Positions 1 to 9,502 are shown, numbered from the stretch's first letter. The stretch is 15,441 nt of DNA from Pseudomonadota bacterium (GCA_023411035.1 JAEYPE010000060.1:1-15441); one strand, 5' to 3'. Translations and numbers: made by a program. The notes: generated from the sequence alone by a model not told the origin.

Positions 1-37
1 AAACGCCACGCACCCTCGCGGGCGCCCCCACCCGCCC

Positions 38-79
38 GCCCGCCGGGCGGGCCCCTCCCTCTCCCGGGGCGGGAGAGGG
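38..79 (-). terminator. GC-rich hairpins directly after yejF, possible transcript end
   Basis: Directly beyond the yejF stop codon is a perfect 9-bp stem, CCCTCTCCC (57-65) pairing with GGGAGAGGG (71-79) around a 5-base loop. Further out, at about 38-50, is a second, shorter GC-only stem. There is no T-run on the minus-strand 3' side, so this is not a classic intrinsic terminator. It may instead act as a 3'-end stabiliser. The sequence resembles the arms of the repeat at 2883-3002, so it could also be a decayed copy of the same repeat family. Confidence 0.4.
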
Positions 80-81
80 GG

Positions 82-1751
<1,670 letters not shown>

Positions 1752-1755
<4 letters not shown>

Positions 1756-2864
1756 TCCGCGACTTTCTCCACCACCGCCGCCGCCTCGTTGGCGGGTCCG
1801 GCGGCGGTGGAAAGCTGGCCGATGGTCTTGCGCGGGTCGAAGGCGTCGCGCACCGCCTCGCCGATGAAGATCAGCAGGCTCAGCATGATCGCCAGCACGA
1901 AGAAGGCGGTCAGGCCCAGCCAGGGCGCCTGGAGGTTGGCCTTGCCCTGGGCCAGCAGCTCGCCCAGCGAGGGCGAACCCGGCGGCAGGCCGAAGCCCAG
2001 GAAGTCCAGCGCCGTCAGCGTGGTGATGGAGCCGTTCAGGATGAAGGGCAGGAAGGTCAGCGTCGCCACCATCGCGTTGGGCAGCACATGGCGCCACATG
2101 ATCGCCGCGTCGGTGGCGCCCAGCGCGCGGGCGGCGCGCACATAGTCGAAGTTGCGCGCCCGCAGGAACTCCGCCCGCACCACATGGACCAGCGAGGTCC
2201 AGGAGAACAGCAGCAGCAGCCCCAGCAGCCACCAGAAGTTCGGCGTCACCACGCTGGACAGGATGATGAGCAGGAACAGGGTGGGCAGGCCCTGCCAGAT
2301 CTCGATGAAGCGCTGGAACAGCAGGTCGGTCATGCCGCCGAAGTAACCCTGCACCGCCCCCGCCATGATGCCGATGACCGAGGAGAAGGCGGTCAGCACC
2401 AGCCCGAACAGCACCGAGATGCGGAAGCCGTAGATCAGCCGCGCCACCACGTCGCGCCCCTGGTCGTCGGTGCCCAGCCAGTTCTCGGCGGACGGCGGGG
2501 CCGGGGCGGGGACCGGCAGGTTGTAGTTGATGGTGCGGTAGCTGTAGGGGATCGGCGGCCAGACGATCCAGCCCTTCTCCTCGATCAATTGTTGCACATA
2601 GGGGTCGCGGTAGTCGGTTTCCGTCTCGAACTCGCCGCCGAACGTGGTCTCCGGATAGGCGGTGAAGACGGGCCAGTAGAGTTTATTGTCGTATTCGACC
2701 AGCAGCGGGCGGTCGTTCGCGATGAACTCGGCACCCAGCGACAGGACGAACAACACCAGGAAGATCCAGAAGGACCAGAAGCCCCGCCGGTTCGCCCGGA
2801 AATTCGCCAGCCGGCGCCGGGTGAGCGGCGTCACGCGGAAGCCGAGGAAACGGTCGCCGGTCAT
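1752..2864 (-). CDS. yejE: Peptide ABC transporter permease (YejE)
   Basis: Inner-membrane permease that pairs with YejB to form the channel of the peptide importer. It has 370 residues, slightly longer than E. coli YejE (about 341). A hydrophilic, Arg-rich start is followed by membrane segment 1 (about 28-48) and a long periplasmic segment rich in Tyr, Pro and acidic residues (about 50-128). Next come the DppC/OppC-type motif LGTDDQGRDV (130-139) and five further hydrophobic segments. The EAA coupling loop lies at about 241-263 (YVRAARALGA...RHVLPN), where the ATPase docks. The long periplasmic stretch between segment 1 and the LGTD motif is typical of YejE compared with DppC. The stop TGA overlaps the yejF start by 4 bases. 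It is separated from yejB by 160 bases filled largely by an inverted repeat, so its expression may differ from the upstream genes. Confidence 0.95.
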
Positions 2865-2882
2865 GCATGGCCCTCCCGACGG

Positions 2883-3002
2883 GCATTTGCCCTCTCCCCT
2901 CCGGGGAGAGGGGAGGGTGAGGGGGTTGCGCGCGGCGGTGCGTCCGGCAAAAGCGCAACCCCCTCACCCCAACCCTCTCCCCGGAGGGGAGAGGGGGCAT
3001 GC
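2883..3002. repeat. Nested inverted repeat (palindromic intergenic element) inside the yej operon
   Basis: Two arms of about 49 bases (2883-2931 and 2953-3002) are near-perfect reverse complements, with a few mismatches and one indel, around a 21-base centre (2932-2952). The outer ends are GCAT/ATGC and the inner ends are GGGGGTTGCGC/GCGCAACCCCC. Each arm holds its own smaller palindrome, CCCTCTCCCC followed by GGGGAGAGGG, so the RNA could fold as one long hairpin or as two short ones. Dispersed GC-rich palindromes of this style ('ctctcccc...ggggagag') are common in intergenic regions of high-GC proteobacteria. Lying between yejB and yejE in a shared transcript, it could affect mRNA stability or attenuate downstream expression; that role is inferred. 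No transposase is present. Confidence 0.85.
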
Positions 3003-3024
3003 GTCAAGATCGCAAGGCTCCCCA

Positions 3025-4134
3025 TCACACCCTCCGCGCTTCGAAGTCGATGCGGGGATCGACGGCGACATAGGTCACGTCGCCGATGAGGTTCATGATG
3101 AGCCCCAGCAGCGTGAAGAAATACAGCGTGCCGAACATCACCGGATAGTCGCGGTTGATCGCCGCCTCGAAGCCCAGCAGCCCCAGCCCGTCCAGCGAGA
3201 AGATCACCTCGATCAGCAGAGCGCCGGTGAACAGGATGCCGATGAAGGCGCCGGGGAAGCCGGCGATGACGATCAGCATGGCGTTGCGGAAGATGTGGCC
3301 GTACAGCACCCGCCGCTCCGCCAGACCCTTGGCGCGGGCGGTGACGACGTACTGCTTGTTGATCTCCTCCAGGAAGGAGTTCTTGGTCAGCATGGTCAGC
3401 CCGGCGAAGCCGCCGATCACCATGGACAGAACCGGCAGCACCATGTGCCACAGATAGTCCAGGATCTGCCGCCACCAGGGCAGGCTCGACCAGTTGTCCG
3501 ACACCAGCCCCCGCAGCGGGAACAGATCGAAATAGCGCCCGCCCGCGAAGACCACGATCAGCAGCACCGCGAACAGGAAGCTGGGGATGGCGTAGCCGAC
3601 GATCACCACGCCGGAGGTCCAGACGTCGAAGGGCTGGCCGTCGCGCACCGCCTTGGCGATGCCCAGCGGGATCGACACCAGATAGACGATCAGCGTCGTC
3701 CAGATGCCCAGCGAGATCGACACCGGCATCTTCTCGATCACCAGATCGACCACGCTGCGGTCGCGGAAATAGCTCTTGCCGAAGTCGAAGACCAGATAGT
3801 TCGACATCATGTGGACGAACCGCTCGTGCAGCGGCTTGTCGAAGCCGAACTCGCGTTCGAGCTGCTTGATGAACTCCGGGTCCAGCCCCTGGGCGCCGCG
3901 GTAGCGGCTGCCGGTGTCGCCGCCCTGGGCCTGCTGCGCGGCGGGGGCGCCGGTCTCGCCGCCGCCGGTGCCGCCGATGCGGGCGGTCGCCTCCACGGCG
4001 GTGCCCTGGACGCGGGCGATCATCTGCTCGATGGGGCCGCCGGGAGCGATCTGCACGATCAGGAAATTGATGACCATGATCCCGAACAGCGTCGGGATGA
4101 TCAGCAGCAGACGGCGGATGATGTAGGCCAGCAT
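3025..4134 (-). CDS. yejB: Peptide ABC transporter permease (YejB)
   Basis: Inner-membrane permease of the Yej peptide importer, 369 residues, matching E. coli YejB (about 364). It opens with the DppB/OppB-type first membrane helix: 'MLAYIIRRLLL', then a hydrophobic stretch ending in QIAPGGP at about 28-34. A Gly/Ala/Gln-rich periplasmic insertion follows (about 40-82), then 'GLDPEFIKQL' and 'FGFDKPL'. YejB proteins characteristically carry a Gly-rich insertion here, so it is not an anomaly. Further hydrophobic segments lie at about 140-160, 174-198, 228-250, 285-310 and 330-350. The EAA loop is at about 262-284 (YVVTARAKGLAERR...HIFRN). The start was chosen for the family N-terminus; an AGAAAGG stretch lies about 13 bases upstream. 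It begins 29 bases after the second binding-protein gene. Confidence 0.95.
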   Translation of the reverse strand: MLAYIIRRLLLIIPTLFGIMVINFLIVQIAPGGPIEQMIARVQGTAVEATARIGGTGGGETGAPAAQQAQGGDTGSRYRGAQGLDPEFIKQLEREFGFDKPLHERFVHMMSNYLVFDFGKSYFRDRSVVDLVIEKMPVSISLGIWTTLIVYLVSIPLGIAKAVRDGQPFDVWTSGVVIVGYAIPSFLFAVLLIVVFAGGRYFDLFPLRGLVSDNWSSLPWWRQILDYLWHMVLPVLSMVIGGFAGLTMLTKNSFLEEINKQYVVTARAKGLAERRVLYGHIFRNAMLIVIAGFPGAFIGILFTGALLIEVIFSLDGLGLLGFEAAINRDYPVMFGTLYFFTLLGLIMNLIGDVTYVAVDPRIDFEARRV

Positions 4135-4163
4135 CGCGCGGATTCGCCTTTCTGTTTGCCGTC

Positions 4164-6038
4164 TCAGGGACCCGCGCGGCGCGCCGTGCCGGCGAGCTTC
4201 GCGTTCTTGTCCGGATCGACCCACCAGGTGTCGGTGAAGGCCAGGCCGTATTTGGGCGCAACCGGGGGATGGGAGAAACGGTTCCAATAGGCCACGCGCC
4301 GCACGTCGTCGTGCCATTGCGGGATGACGTGCCAGCCCCACAGAAGCACGCGGTCCAGCGCGCGGGTCGCCGCGATCAGGCTTTCACGGTCGGGCGCCTG
4401 GATCAGCGTGTCGATCAGCGCGTCCACCACCGGGTCCTTGATGCCGGCCAGATTGCGGCTGCCCGGCTGGTCGGCGCGGGCGGACTGCCAATAGTCGCGC
4501 TGCTCGTTGCCGGGCGACAGCGACTGCGGCATCCGCTGGATGATCATGTCGAAGTCGTAGCGGTCGGTGCGGTTCTGGTACTGGGCGGTGTCCACCACGC
4601 GGATGGCGGCCTCGATCCCGGCGCGCTCCAGATTGCGGACGAAGGGCTGGACGATGCGGTCCATGTCCGGCTGCACCAGCAGGATTTCGAAACGCATCGG
4701 CTCGCCGGTCCTGGCGTTCAGCAGCTTGTTGCCCTTCAGCTCCCACCCCGCCTCCTTCAGCAGGGCCAGCGCGGTGCGCAGGTTCGGGCGAATGTTGCCG
4801 GTCCCGTCGGTCTGCGGCGGCTCGAAGGGCTTGGTGAAGACCTCCTCCGGCAGCTTGCCGCGGAAGGGCTCCAGCAGCTTCAGCTCCTCCGGGGAGGGCA
4901 GGCCGGTGGCGGCCAGTTCGGAGTTGGCGAAGAAGCTCTTGGTGCGCTTGAACAGCCCGTAGGACAGGTTCGTCCGCGTCCATTCGTAATCGAACAGGTA
5001 ATTCAGCGCCTCGCGCACCTTGCGGTCGGCGAAGATCAGGCGGCGGCTGTTGAAGACGAAGGCCTGCATCCCCTGCGGGTCCTGGTGCCTGATCTCCTCG
5101 CGGATGATGTGGCCGTCGCGGACGGCGGGCACGTCGTAGCCGGTGACCCAGTTCTTCGACGAATGCTCCACCCGGAAATCGATGGACCCGGCCTTGAAGG
5201 CTTCGAACACCACGTCCAGGTCGCGGTAATAGTCGAAGCGGATGCGGTCGAAATTGTAGCGCCCCCGGTTGACCGGCAGATCCTTGCCCCACCAGTCCTC
5301 CACCCGCTGGAAGACGAGGGAGCGTCCGGGCTGCACCTCGACGATCCGGTAGGGGCCGCTCCCGACGATGGGGTCCAGCGTCGTGCTGGCGAAGTCGCGC
5401 GCCCCGGAACCGTTTCCTTCGAAGACGTGCTTCGGCAGAACCGGCAACTGGCCCATGATGACCGGCAGTTCCGGGTTGCCGCCGTCGCGGAAGGTGAAGG
5501 TGACCGTCCGCCCGTCCGTCTTCTCCGCCTTCACCACGTCGGCGTAGTAGCTGCGGTACATCGGGTGGCCCTTGTCGCGCAGCGTCTCGAAGCTCCACAC
5601 CACGTCGTCGGCGGTCACCGGGGCGCCGTCGTGGAAGCGCGCCTGCGGGCGCAGCGTGAAGCGGACCCAGCTCCGGTCCTCGGCGACGGTGATGGTCTCG
5701 GCCAGCAGCCCGTACTGGGTCAGCACCTCGTCCCCGCTGCCCACCGTCAGCGTGTCGAAGGGAAGGGCGGCTCCGGCGGCGGTCGATCCGCGCAGGATGA
5801 AGGGGTTCAGGCTGTCGAAGCTGCCGTAGGTCGCCAGCTTGACCTCGCCGCCCTTGGGCGCGTCGGGGTTGACGTAGTCGAAATGCTGGAAGTCCGGCCC
5901 GTATTTGGGTGTCCCATGGGCCGTGACGGCGTGCCGGGCGGCCTCCTGTGGGTTGGCTTGGGCGCGGGCCACGGCGAAGGGTTCCGCCAGATACAGGCAC
6001 ATGACCGCGGCCAGGATCGCTTTACCGGTCTTCCTCAT
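4164..6038 (-). CDS. yejA: Peptide-binding periplasmic protein, copy nearest the permeases (YejA)
   Basis: Solute-binding protein of the SBP_bac_5 (oligopeptide/dipeptide) family that should deliver peptides to YejBE. It has 624 residues, close to E. coli YejA (about 604). A signal peptide is visible: MRKTGK, a hydrophobic stretch, then cleavage near ARA-QA (about 26-28). Mature landmarks include 'FDYVNPDAPKGGEVKLA', 'GSFDSLNPFILRG', 'HDGAPVTADDVVWSFE', 'VGSGPYRI', 'DYYRDLDVVFEAFKAG' and the C-terminal 'DTWWVDPDKN'. An in-frame ATG 18 codons upstream gives a non-signal-like N-terminus, so 6038 is preferred; AAAAGGA precedes it. It is paralogous along its whole length to the gene immediately upstream and is separated from it by 54 bases. 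In enterobacteria YejABEF imports peptides including microcin C, and homologues in Brucella and Sinorhizobium are linked to antimicrobial-peptide tolerance. The substrate here is unknown. Confidence 0.93.
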   Translation of the reverse strand: MRKTGKAILAAVMCLYLAEPFAVARAQANPQEAARHAVTAHGTPKYGPDFQHFDYVNPDAPKGGEVKLATYGSFDSLNPFILRGSTAAGAALPFDTLTVGSGDEVLTQYGLLAETITVAEDRSWVRFTLRPQARFHDGAPVTADDVVWSFETLRDKGHPMYRSYYADVVKAEKTDGRTVTFTFRDGGNPELPVIMGQLPVLPKHVFEGNGSGARDFASTTLDPIVGSGPYRIVEVQPGRSLVFQRVEDWWGKDLPVNRGRYNFDRIRFDYYRDLDVVFEAFKAGSIDFRVEHSSKNWVTGYDVPAVRDGHIIREEIRHQDPQGMQAFVFNSRRLIFADRKVREALNYLFDYEWTRTNLSYGLFKRTKSFFANSELAATGLPSPEELKLLEPFRGKLPEEVFTKPFEPPQTDGTGNIRPNLRTALALLKEAGWELKGNKLLNARTGEPMRFEILLVQPDMDRIVQPFVRNLERAGIEAAIRVVDTAQYQNRTDRYDFDMIIQRMPQSLSPGNEQRDYWQSARADQPGSRNLAGIKDPVVDALIDTLIQAPDRESLIAATRALDRVLLWGWHVIPQWHDDVRRVAYWNRFSHPPVAPKYGLAFTDTWWVDPDKNAKLAGTARRAGP

Positions 6039-6092
6039 GCCCCACTCGGTCCTTTTCGTTTCCGGTAAGGTAGGGGCTCCCCTGTGGCACAA

Positions 6093-7955
6093 TCAAGGCG
6101 GAGCCTCGGCTTGGCCGGAATGGGGCTCCACCCACCAGGTGTCGGGGAAGCCGCTGTTGCGGAAGCCCAGATCGTATTTCGCCGTCTTCTCCGGGAAGCC
6201 GAACTTCGTCCGGTAGGCGATCCAGTTTTCCGGGTTGTACCAGTGCGGCACCATGTAGAAGCCCCACAGCAGCACGCGGTCGAGCGCGCGGGTCGCCGCC
6301 TGGACCGAGGCGAGGTCCTTCGCCGCCAGCGCCTTTTCGATCATCGCGTCCGCCGCCGGTTCCTTGATCCCGGCGTAGTTGGCCGATCCCTTCACGTCCG
6401 CGGCGGCGGAGCCGAAATAGCTGCGCAGTTCCGTTCCCGGCGGGGTGAAGAAGTTGAAGTTCGCCACCACCACGTCGAAGTCGAACTCGTCGGTGCGCGC
6501 CTGGAACTGGGCGGTGTCCACCACCCGCAGAACCGCGTCGATGCCCGCCTTGCGCAGCGCCTCCACATAGGGCTGGATCACGCGGGTCAGCGCGCCGGTG
6601 CCGTCGAGAAACTCGATGGACAGGACCTCGCCGGTTTTGGCGTTGGTCATCTTGCCGTTCTTCAGCTCCCACCCGGCCTCGCGGAACAGGCGCATGGCCT
6701 CGCGCAGGTTGTTGCGGCTGTTGCCGCTGCCGTCGGTCTTCGGCGGCTCGAAGGCGGTGGTGAAGACCCGCTCCGGCAACCGGCTGCGGAAGGGCTCCAG
6801 CAGGGCCAGTTCCTCCGGCGTCGGCGGCCCCTTGGCGCCGAAATCGGAGTTCGGGAAGTTGGACGCTGTGCGCAGATACTGCCCGTACAGGATGTTCTTC
6901 TGAATCCATTCGAAGTCGAACAGGTAGCCCAGCGCCTCACGCACCCGCGGGTCGGCGAACTTGGCGCGGCGGGTGTTCAGGCGGAAGCCCTGGGCACCCA
7001 GCGGCAGGTCGCTCTTCACCTCCAGCCGCTTCACCCGCCCATCCTTGGCGGCGGGAAAGTCGTAGCCGGTGGTCCAGCGCTGCGCCCGGTTCTCGGTGCG
7101 GAAATCGTAGGCGCCGGCCTTGAAGGCTTCGAACATCACGTCGTCATCGCGGTAGTAATCGACCTTCACCGTGTCGAAATTGTAGAAGCCCCGCGCCGTC
7201 GGGAGATCGCGGCCCCACCAGTCGGCCACCCGCTCGAAGGTGATGGAGCGGCCCGGATCGACGGTCTTGATGCGGTAGGGGCCGCTGCCCAGAACCGGTT
7301 CCAGCGTCGTCTTGGAGATGTCGCGCCCTTCCGCGGTCCACCAGTGCTTGGGCTGGGGGGCGATGCTGGTGGCGAAGTCGATGATCGGCTTCATCTCCCC
7401 CGTGGTCTTCAGGGTGATCTTCAGCCGGTGGTCATCCAGCGCCTCCACCGTGCCCACGCGGTCCAGGAAGGATTTCAGGAAGGGGTTTCCGTGCGCCTGG
7501 ATGGAATCCCAGGCGAACACCACGTCCCCGGCGGTGACCGGCACGCCGTCGTGCCAGCGCGCCTCCTTGCGCAGGTGGAACACGGCCCAGCTCCGGTCGT
7601 CGGGCAGTTCCACCTGCTCCGCCAGCGCGCCGTAGGCGGCGTCCATCTCCCAGCCGGAACCGACCATCAGGGAGTCGGCGATCAGCCCCAGCGTGCGCGG
7701 GGTGACGCCGCGCAGGATGATCGGGTTCAGGCTGTCGAAGCTGCCCTGCGCCGCCAGGGTGATTTGCCCGCCCTTGGGGGCTTCGGGGTTGGCGTGCGGG
7801 AAATGGGTGAAGCCCGGTTTGAACTCCGGCTCTCCGAACTGCTTCAGGGCGGGAACCGTGACCGTTTCCGCCTGGACGGGCGCTGAGAACGCAAGGAAGG
7901 CCAGAACGGCGGCCAAAGCGGTGGTCGTCCGGGCGGCAGCGAGAACTCGGCGCAT
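6093..7955 (-). CDS. Peptide-binding periplasmic protein, promoter-proximal paralogue (YejA-like)
   Basis: Second YejA-type SBP_bac_5 binding protein of 620 residues, first gene of the operon. The signal peptide is MRRVLAAARTTT, a hydrophobic core, then cleavage after PVQA (about residue 29). It aligns collinearly with the downstream copy: 'NPEAPKGGQITLA', 'GSFDSLNPIILRG', 'HDGVPVTAGDVVFAWD', 'LGSGPYRI', 'DYYRDDDVMFEAFKAG' and C-terminal 'PDTWWVEP'. The copies diverge most in loops and at the C-terminal tail, which suggests an old duplication and possibly different peptide preferences sharing one YejBEF core. The start was chosen from the signal peptide, with AGGA 9 bases upstream; the longer reading frame would put a basic non-signal stretch first. 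As the promoter-proximal gene it may be the more highly expressed copy. Confidence 0.92.
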   Translation of the reverse strand: MRRVLAAARTTTALAAVLAFLAFSAPVQAETVTVPALKQFGEPEFKPGFTHFPHANPEAPKGGQITLAAQGSFDSLNPIILRGVTPRTLGLIADSLMVGSGWEMDAAYGALAEQVELPDDRSWAVFHLRKEARWHDGVPVTAGDVVFAWDSIQAHGNPFLKSFLDRVGTVEALDDHRLKITLKTTGEMKPIIDFATSIAPQPKHWWTAEGRDISKTTLEPVLGSGPYRIKTVDPGRSITFERVADWWGRDLPTARGFYNFDTVKVDYYRDDDVMFEAFKAGAYDFRTENRAQRWTTGYDFPAAKDGRVKRLEVKSDLPLGAQGFRLNTRRAKFADPRVREALGYLFDFEWIQKNILYGQYLRTASNFPNSDFGAKGPPTPEELALLEPFRSRLPERVFTTAFEPPKTDGSGNSRNNLREAMRLFREAGWELKNGKMTNAKTGEVLSIEFLDGTGALTRVIQPYVEALRKAGIDAVLRVVDTAQFQARTDEFDFDVVVANFNFFTPPGTELRSYFGSAAADVKGSANYAGIKEPAADAMIEKALAAKDLASVQAATRALDRVLLWGFYMVPHWYNPENWIAYRTKFGFPEKTAKYDLGFRNSGFPDTWWVEPHSGQAEAPP

Positions 7956-7987
7956 CGTCGGTCCTGACGTTGTTGGGCGGTTCAGCC

Positions 7988-8017
7988 TTAGCATGTACGC
8001 GCGCCGCGGCGCGTCAA
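7988..8017 (-). promoter_or_regulatory. Candidate yej operon promoter with palindromic spacer
   Basis: On the minus strand, TTGACG (8017-8012) and TGCTAA (7993-7988) form a sigma-70-like -35/-10 pair with an 18-base spacer. This predicts a transcript start near 7981 and a leader of about 25 bases before the first yejA-like gene. The spacer and part of the -35 box are covered by the perfect 14-bp palindrome CGCGCCGCGGCGCG (8000-8013). An outer inverted repeat GTACGCG/CGCGTAC (7995-8001 and 8021-8027) flanks it. This arrangement fits an operator, but GC-rich DNA yields such palindromes by chance, so the assignment is tentative. Confidence 0.4.
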
Positions 8018-8116
8018 GTCCGCGTACGCAACGGTATCTTACGCCCGTCCGCTGGCGTCCGCCCTTCCGATGGCTCAAAAAAGGCGGAATTGCGGCAAGC
8101 CCGACGAGGTGAAAAC

Positions 8117-8857
8117 ATGTCGATGGTCCGGCGCATGGCCGCGGAATTTCTCGGCACCTTCTGGCTGGTTTTCGGTGGATGCGGCAGCGCCGTTCTGTCC
8201 GCCACTTTCCCGGAGGTCGGGATCGGGTTCACCGGCGTGTCCCTGGCCTTCGGGCTGACGGTCCTCACCATGGCCTATTCGGTCGGCCACATCTCCGGCT
8301 GTCATCTGAACCCGGCGGTGACGGTGGGGCTGTGGGCCGGCGGACGGTTCCCGGCCAAGGACATCCTGCCCTACGTCATCGCCCAGCTCGTCGGGGCCTT
8401 TCTGGCGGCGGTCGTGCTGTACGTCATCGCCAGCGGCAAGGCCGACTGGTCGCTGGCCGCCAAGGGGCTGGCCGCCAACGGCTACGGGGAGCATTCGCCG
8501 GGCGGGTACAACCTCACCTCCGGACTGGTGGCCGAGGTGGTGTTGAGCTTCATGTTCCTGATCGTCATCCTGGGCTCCACCGACCGGCGGGCACCCGCGG
8601 GCTTCGCGCCGCTGGCCATCGGGCTGGCGCTGACGCTGATCCACCTCATCAGCATCCCGGTCACCAACACCTCCGTCAACCCGGCGCGCAGCACGGGTCC
8701 GGCGCTGGTGGCCGGCGGCTGGGCGCTGCAACAGCTCTGGGCCTTCTGGGTGGCGCCGCTGGTCGGCGGGCTGCTCGGCGGGCTGGCCTACCGGGCGCTG
8801 GCCGAGGAGATGCCGCCGAAACCCGCCATCACCGGCGACGCCCGGCCTTCCGCCTGA
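8117..8857 (+). CDS. aqpZ: Aquaporin Z, water channel
   Basis: Inner-membrane major intrinsic protein that passes water by facilitated diffusion. It has 246 residues and six membrane helices plus two half-helices, close to E. coli AqpZ (231) and very similar in sequence. The two NPA boxes are HLNPAVTVG (N65) and TSVNPARSTGP (N188). The aromatic/Arg selectivity filter of water-specific AqpZ is intact: F45, H176, T185 and R191, each two positions on from E. coli F43, H174, T183 and R189. This argues against a glycerol facilitator. 'NGYGEHSPGGY' in loop C is the AqpZ signature. The start was chosen by homology and by GAGGTG eight bases upstream; longer in-frame extension is not membrane-protein-like. 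Transcribed divergently from the yej operon across about 160 bases; no clear promoter of its own could be picked out. Confidence 0.96.
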   Translation: MSMVRRMAAEFLGTFWLVFGGCGSAVLSATFPEVGIGFTGVSLAFGLTVLTMAYSVGHISGCHLNPAVTVGLWAGGRFPAKDILPYVIAQLVGAFLAAVVLYVIASGKADWSLAAKGLAANGYGEHSPGGYNLTSGLVAEVVLSFMFLIVILGSTDRRAPAGFAPLAIGLALTLIHLISIPVTNTSVNPARSTGPALVAGGWALQQLWAFWVAPLVGGLLGGLAYRALAEEMPPKPAITGDARPSA

Positions 8858-8888
8858 TCTGTCTCCCTTCGGGTCCCTCCCGACTCCG

Positions 8889-8921
8889 CGGACCGTGCCA
8901 TTCCGGTGCGGTCCGTTTTTT
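8889..8921 (+). terminator. Intrinsic terminator of aqpZ
   Basis: Stem CGGACCG (8889-8895) pairs with CGGTCCG (8909-8915), and the inner bases can extend the pairing partially. It is followed directly by TTTTTT (8916-8921). It lies 31 bases beyond the aqpZ stop codon and precedes the convergent 177-aa gene's end. It reads as a terminator only in the plus direction. Confidence 0.85.
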
Positions 8922-8949
8922 GTGGGGATGGAGAAGTGTTCATCGGTGT

Positions 8950-9483
8950 CTACCTGGGGCTGCTGGCCGTCTCGCTGCTGCCCTGGGCAGGGTTGTTCCC
9001 GGCCTTCCTCCAATGGTCGGCCATCCGCTCCATGAGCTGGCGGTAGCGGCGGTCGGACCGCATCAACCGGCGCACCGCCTTGCCGTTGCGCGGGTCGGCC
9101 AGCATCCATTCCTCCGCGGCGGCCTGATGCTCCGGGTGAATGGACAACATGTAGATCGCCGCCTGCTCCGGCCCCGTGACGGTCTCTTCCCTCAGCCCTT
9201 CCAGGATCGCGCCGACATAGAGCGGCAGGACGTTGCGGAAATCCTCCGGCCCGGTGCCGTCCTGGCCGGACGCGTCGTCCCCGCCGCCCATCAGGGCTTG
9301 GCGTTCCCCCGCCGGCAGGGCGAAGAAGGCGTCCAGTCCCAGCAGCAGGTCGCAGACCGTCTTCTTGCGCACCATCCAGTTCGCACCGCCCGACACCCGG
9401 TCGGCCAGGGAACGCAGGAAGGGGCGCAGCTTTTCCGGCGAGGTTTCGAAAACGGAGCGGGCGGGTGCGGCGATGGCTGCCAT
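8950..9483 (-). CDS. Uncharacterised protein, 177 residues, downstream of the HisN-like gene
   Basis: I do not recognise this protein. It is soluble-looking, with no signal peptide or membrane segment, and probably mostly helical. The N-terminal part (about 16-60) has regularly spaced hydrophobic residues and the stretch WMVRKKTVCDLLLGLDAFF. A Gly/Asp/Ser-rich linker (about 65-81) follows. The second half (about 82-160) is charged and helical and ends in a basic segment (VRRLMRSDRRYRQLMERMADHWRK) and a low-complexity tail. The ATG has AGGACA a few bases upstream, and codon usage matches the neighbours. It starts 19 bases after the phosphatase stop codon, so the two are probably co-transcribed. 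The long overlapping reading frames on the plus strand have no recognisable family content. The gene is probably real; its function is unknown. Confidence 0.75.
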   Translation of the reverse strand: MAAIAAPARSVFETSPEKLRPFLRSLADRVSGGANWMVRKKTVCDLLLGLDAFFALPAGERQALMGGGDDASGQDGTGPEDFRNVLPLYVGAILEGLREETVTGPEQAAIYMLSIHPEHQAAAEEWMLADPRNGKAVRRLMRSDRRYRQLMERMADHWRKAGNNPAQGSSETASSPR

Positions 9484-9502
9484 GATTGTCCTGTCCCCTT
9501 CC

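Noticed and set aside
1756..2232. N-terminal extension of the yejF frame into yejE.
   Set aside because: The extension is antisense-like low-complexity sequence overlapping the well-supported yejE frame. The ATGA overlap at 1752-1755 is a natural coupled start.
2683..3089. Small frames across the inverted repeat giving peptides such as PLPSGERVGVRGL and SPLRGEGWGEG.
   Set aside because: These are translations of the repeat itself. Such peptides recur as mis-annotated proteins wherever this kind of palindrome occurs, and they lack start signals or family support.
8075..9109. 344-codon minus-strand frame opposite aqpZ.
   Set aside because: AqpZ on the plus strand has all channel motifs. The opposite frame is compositionally an antisense shadow and crosses the aqpZ terminator.
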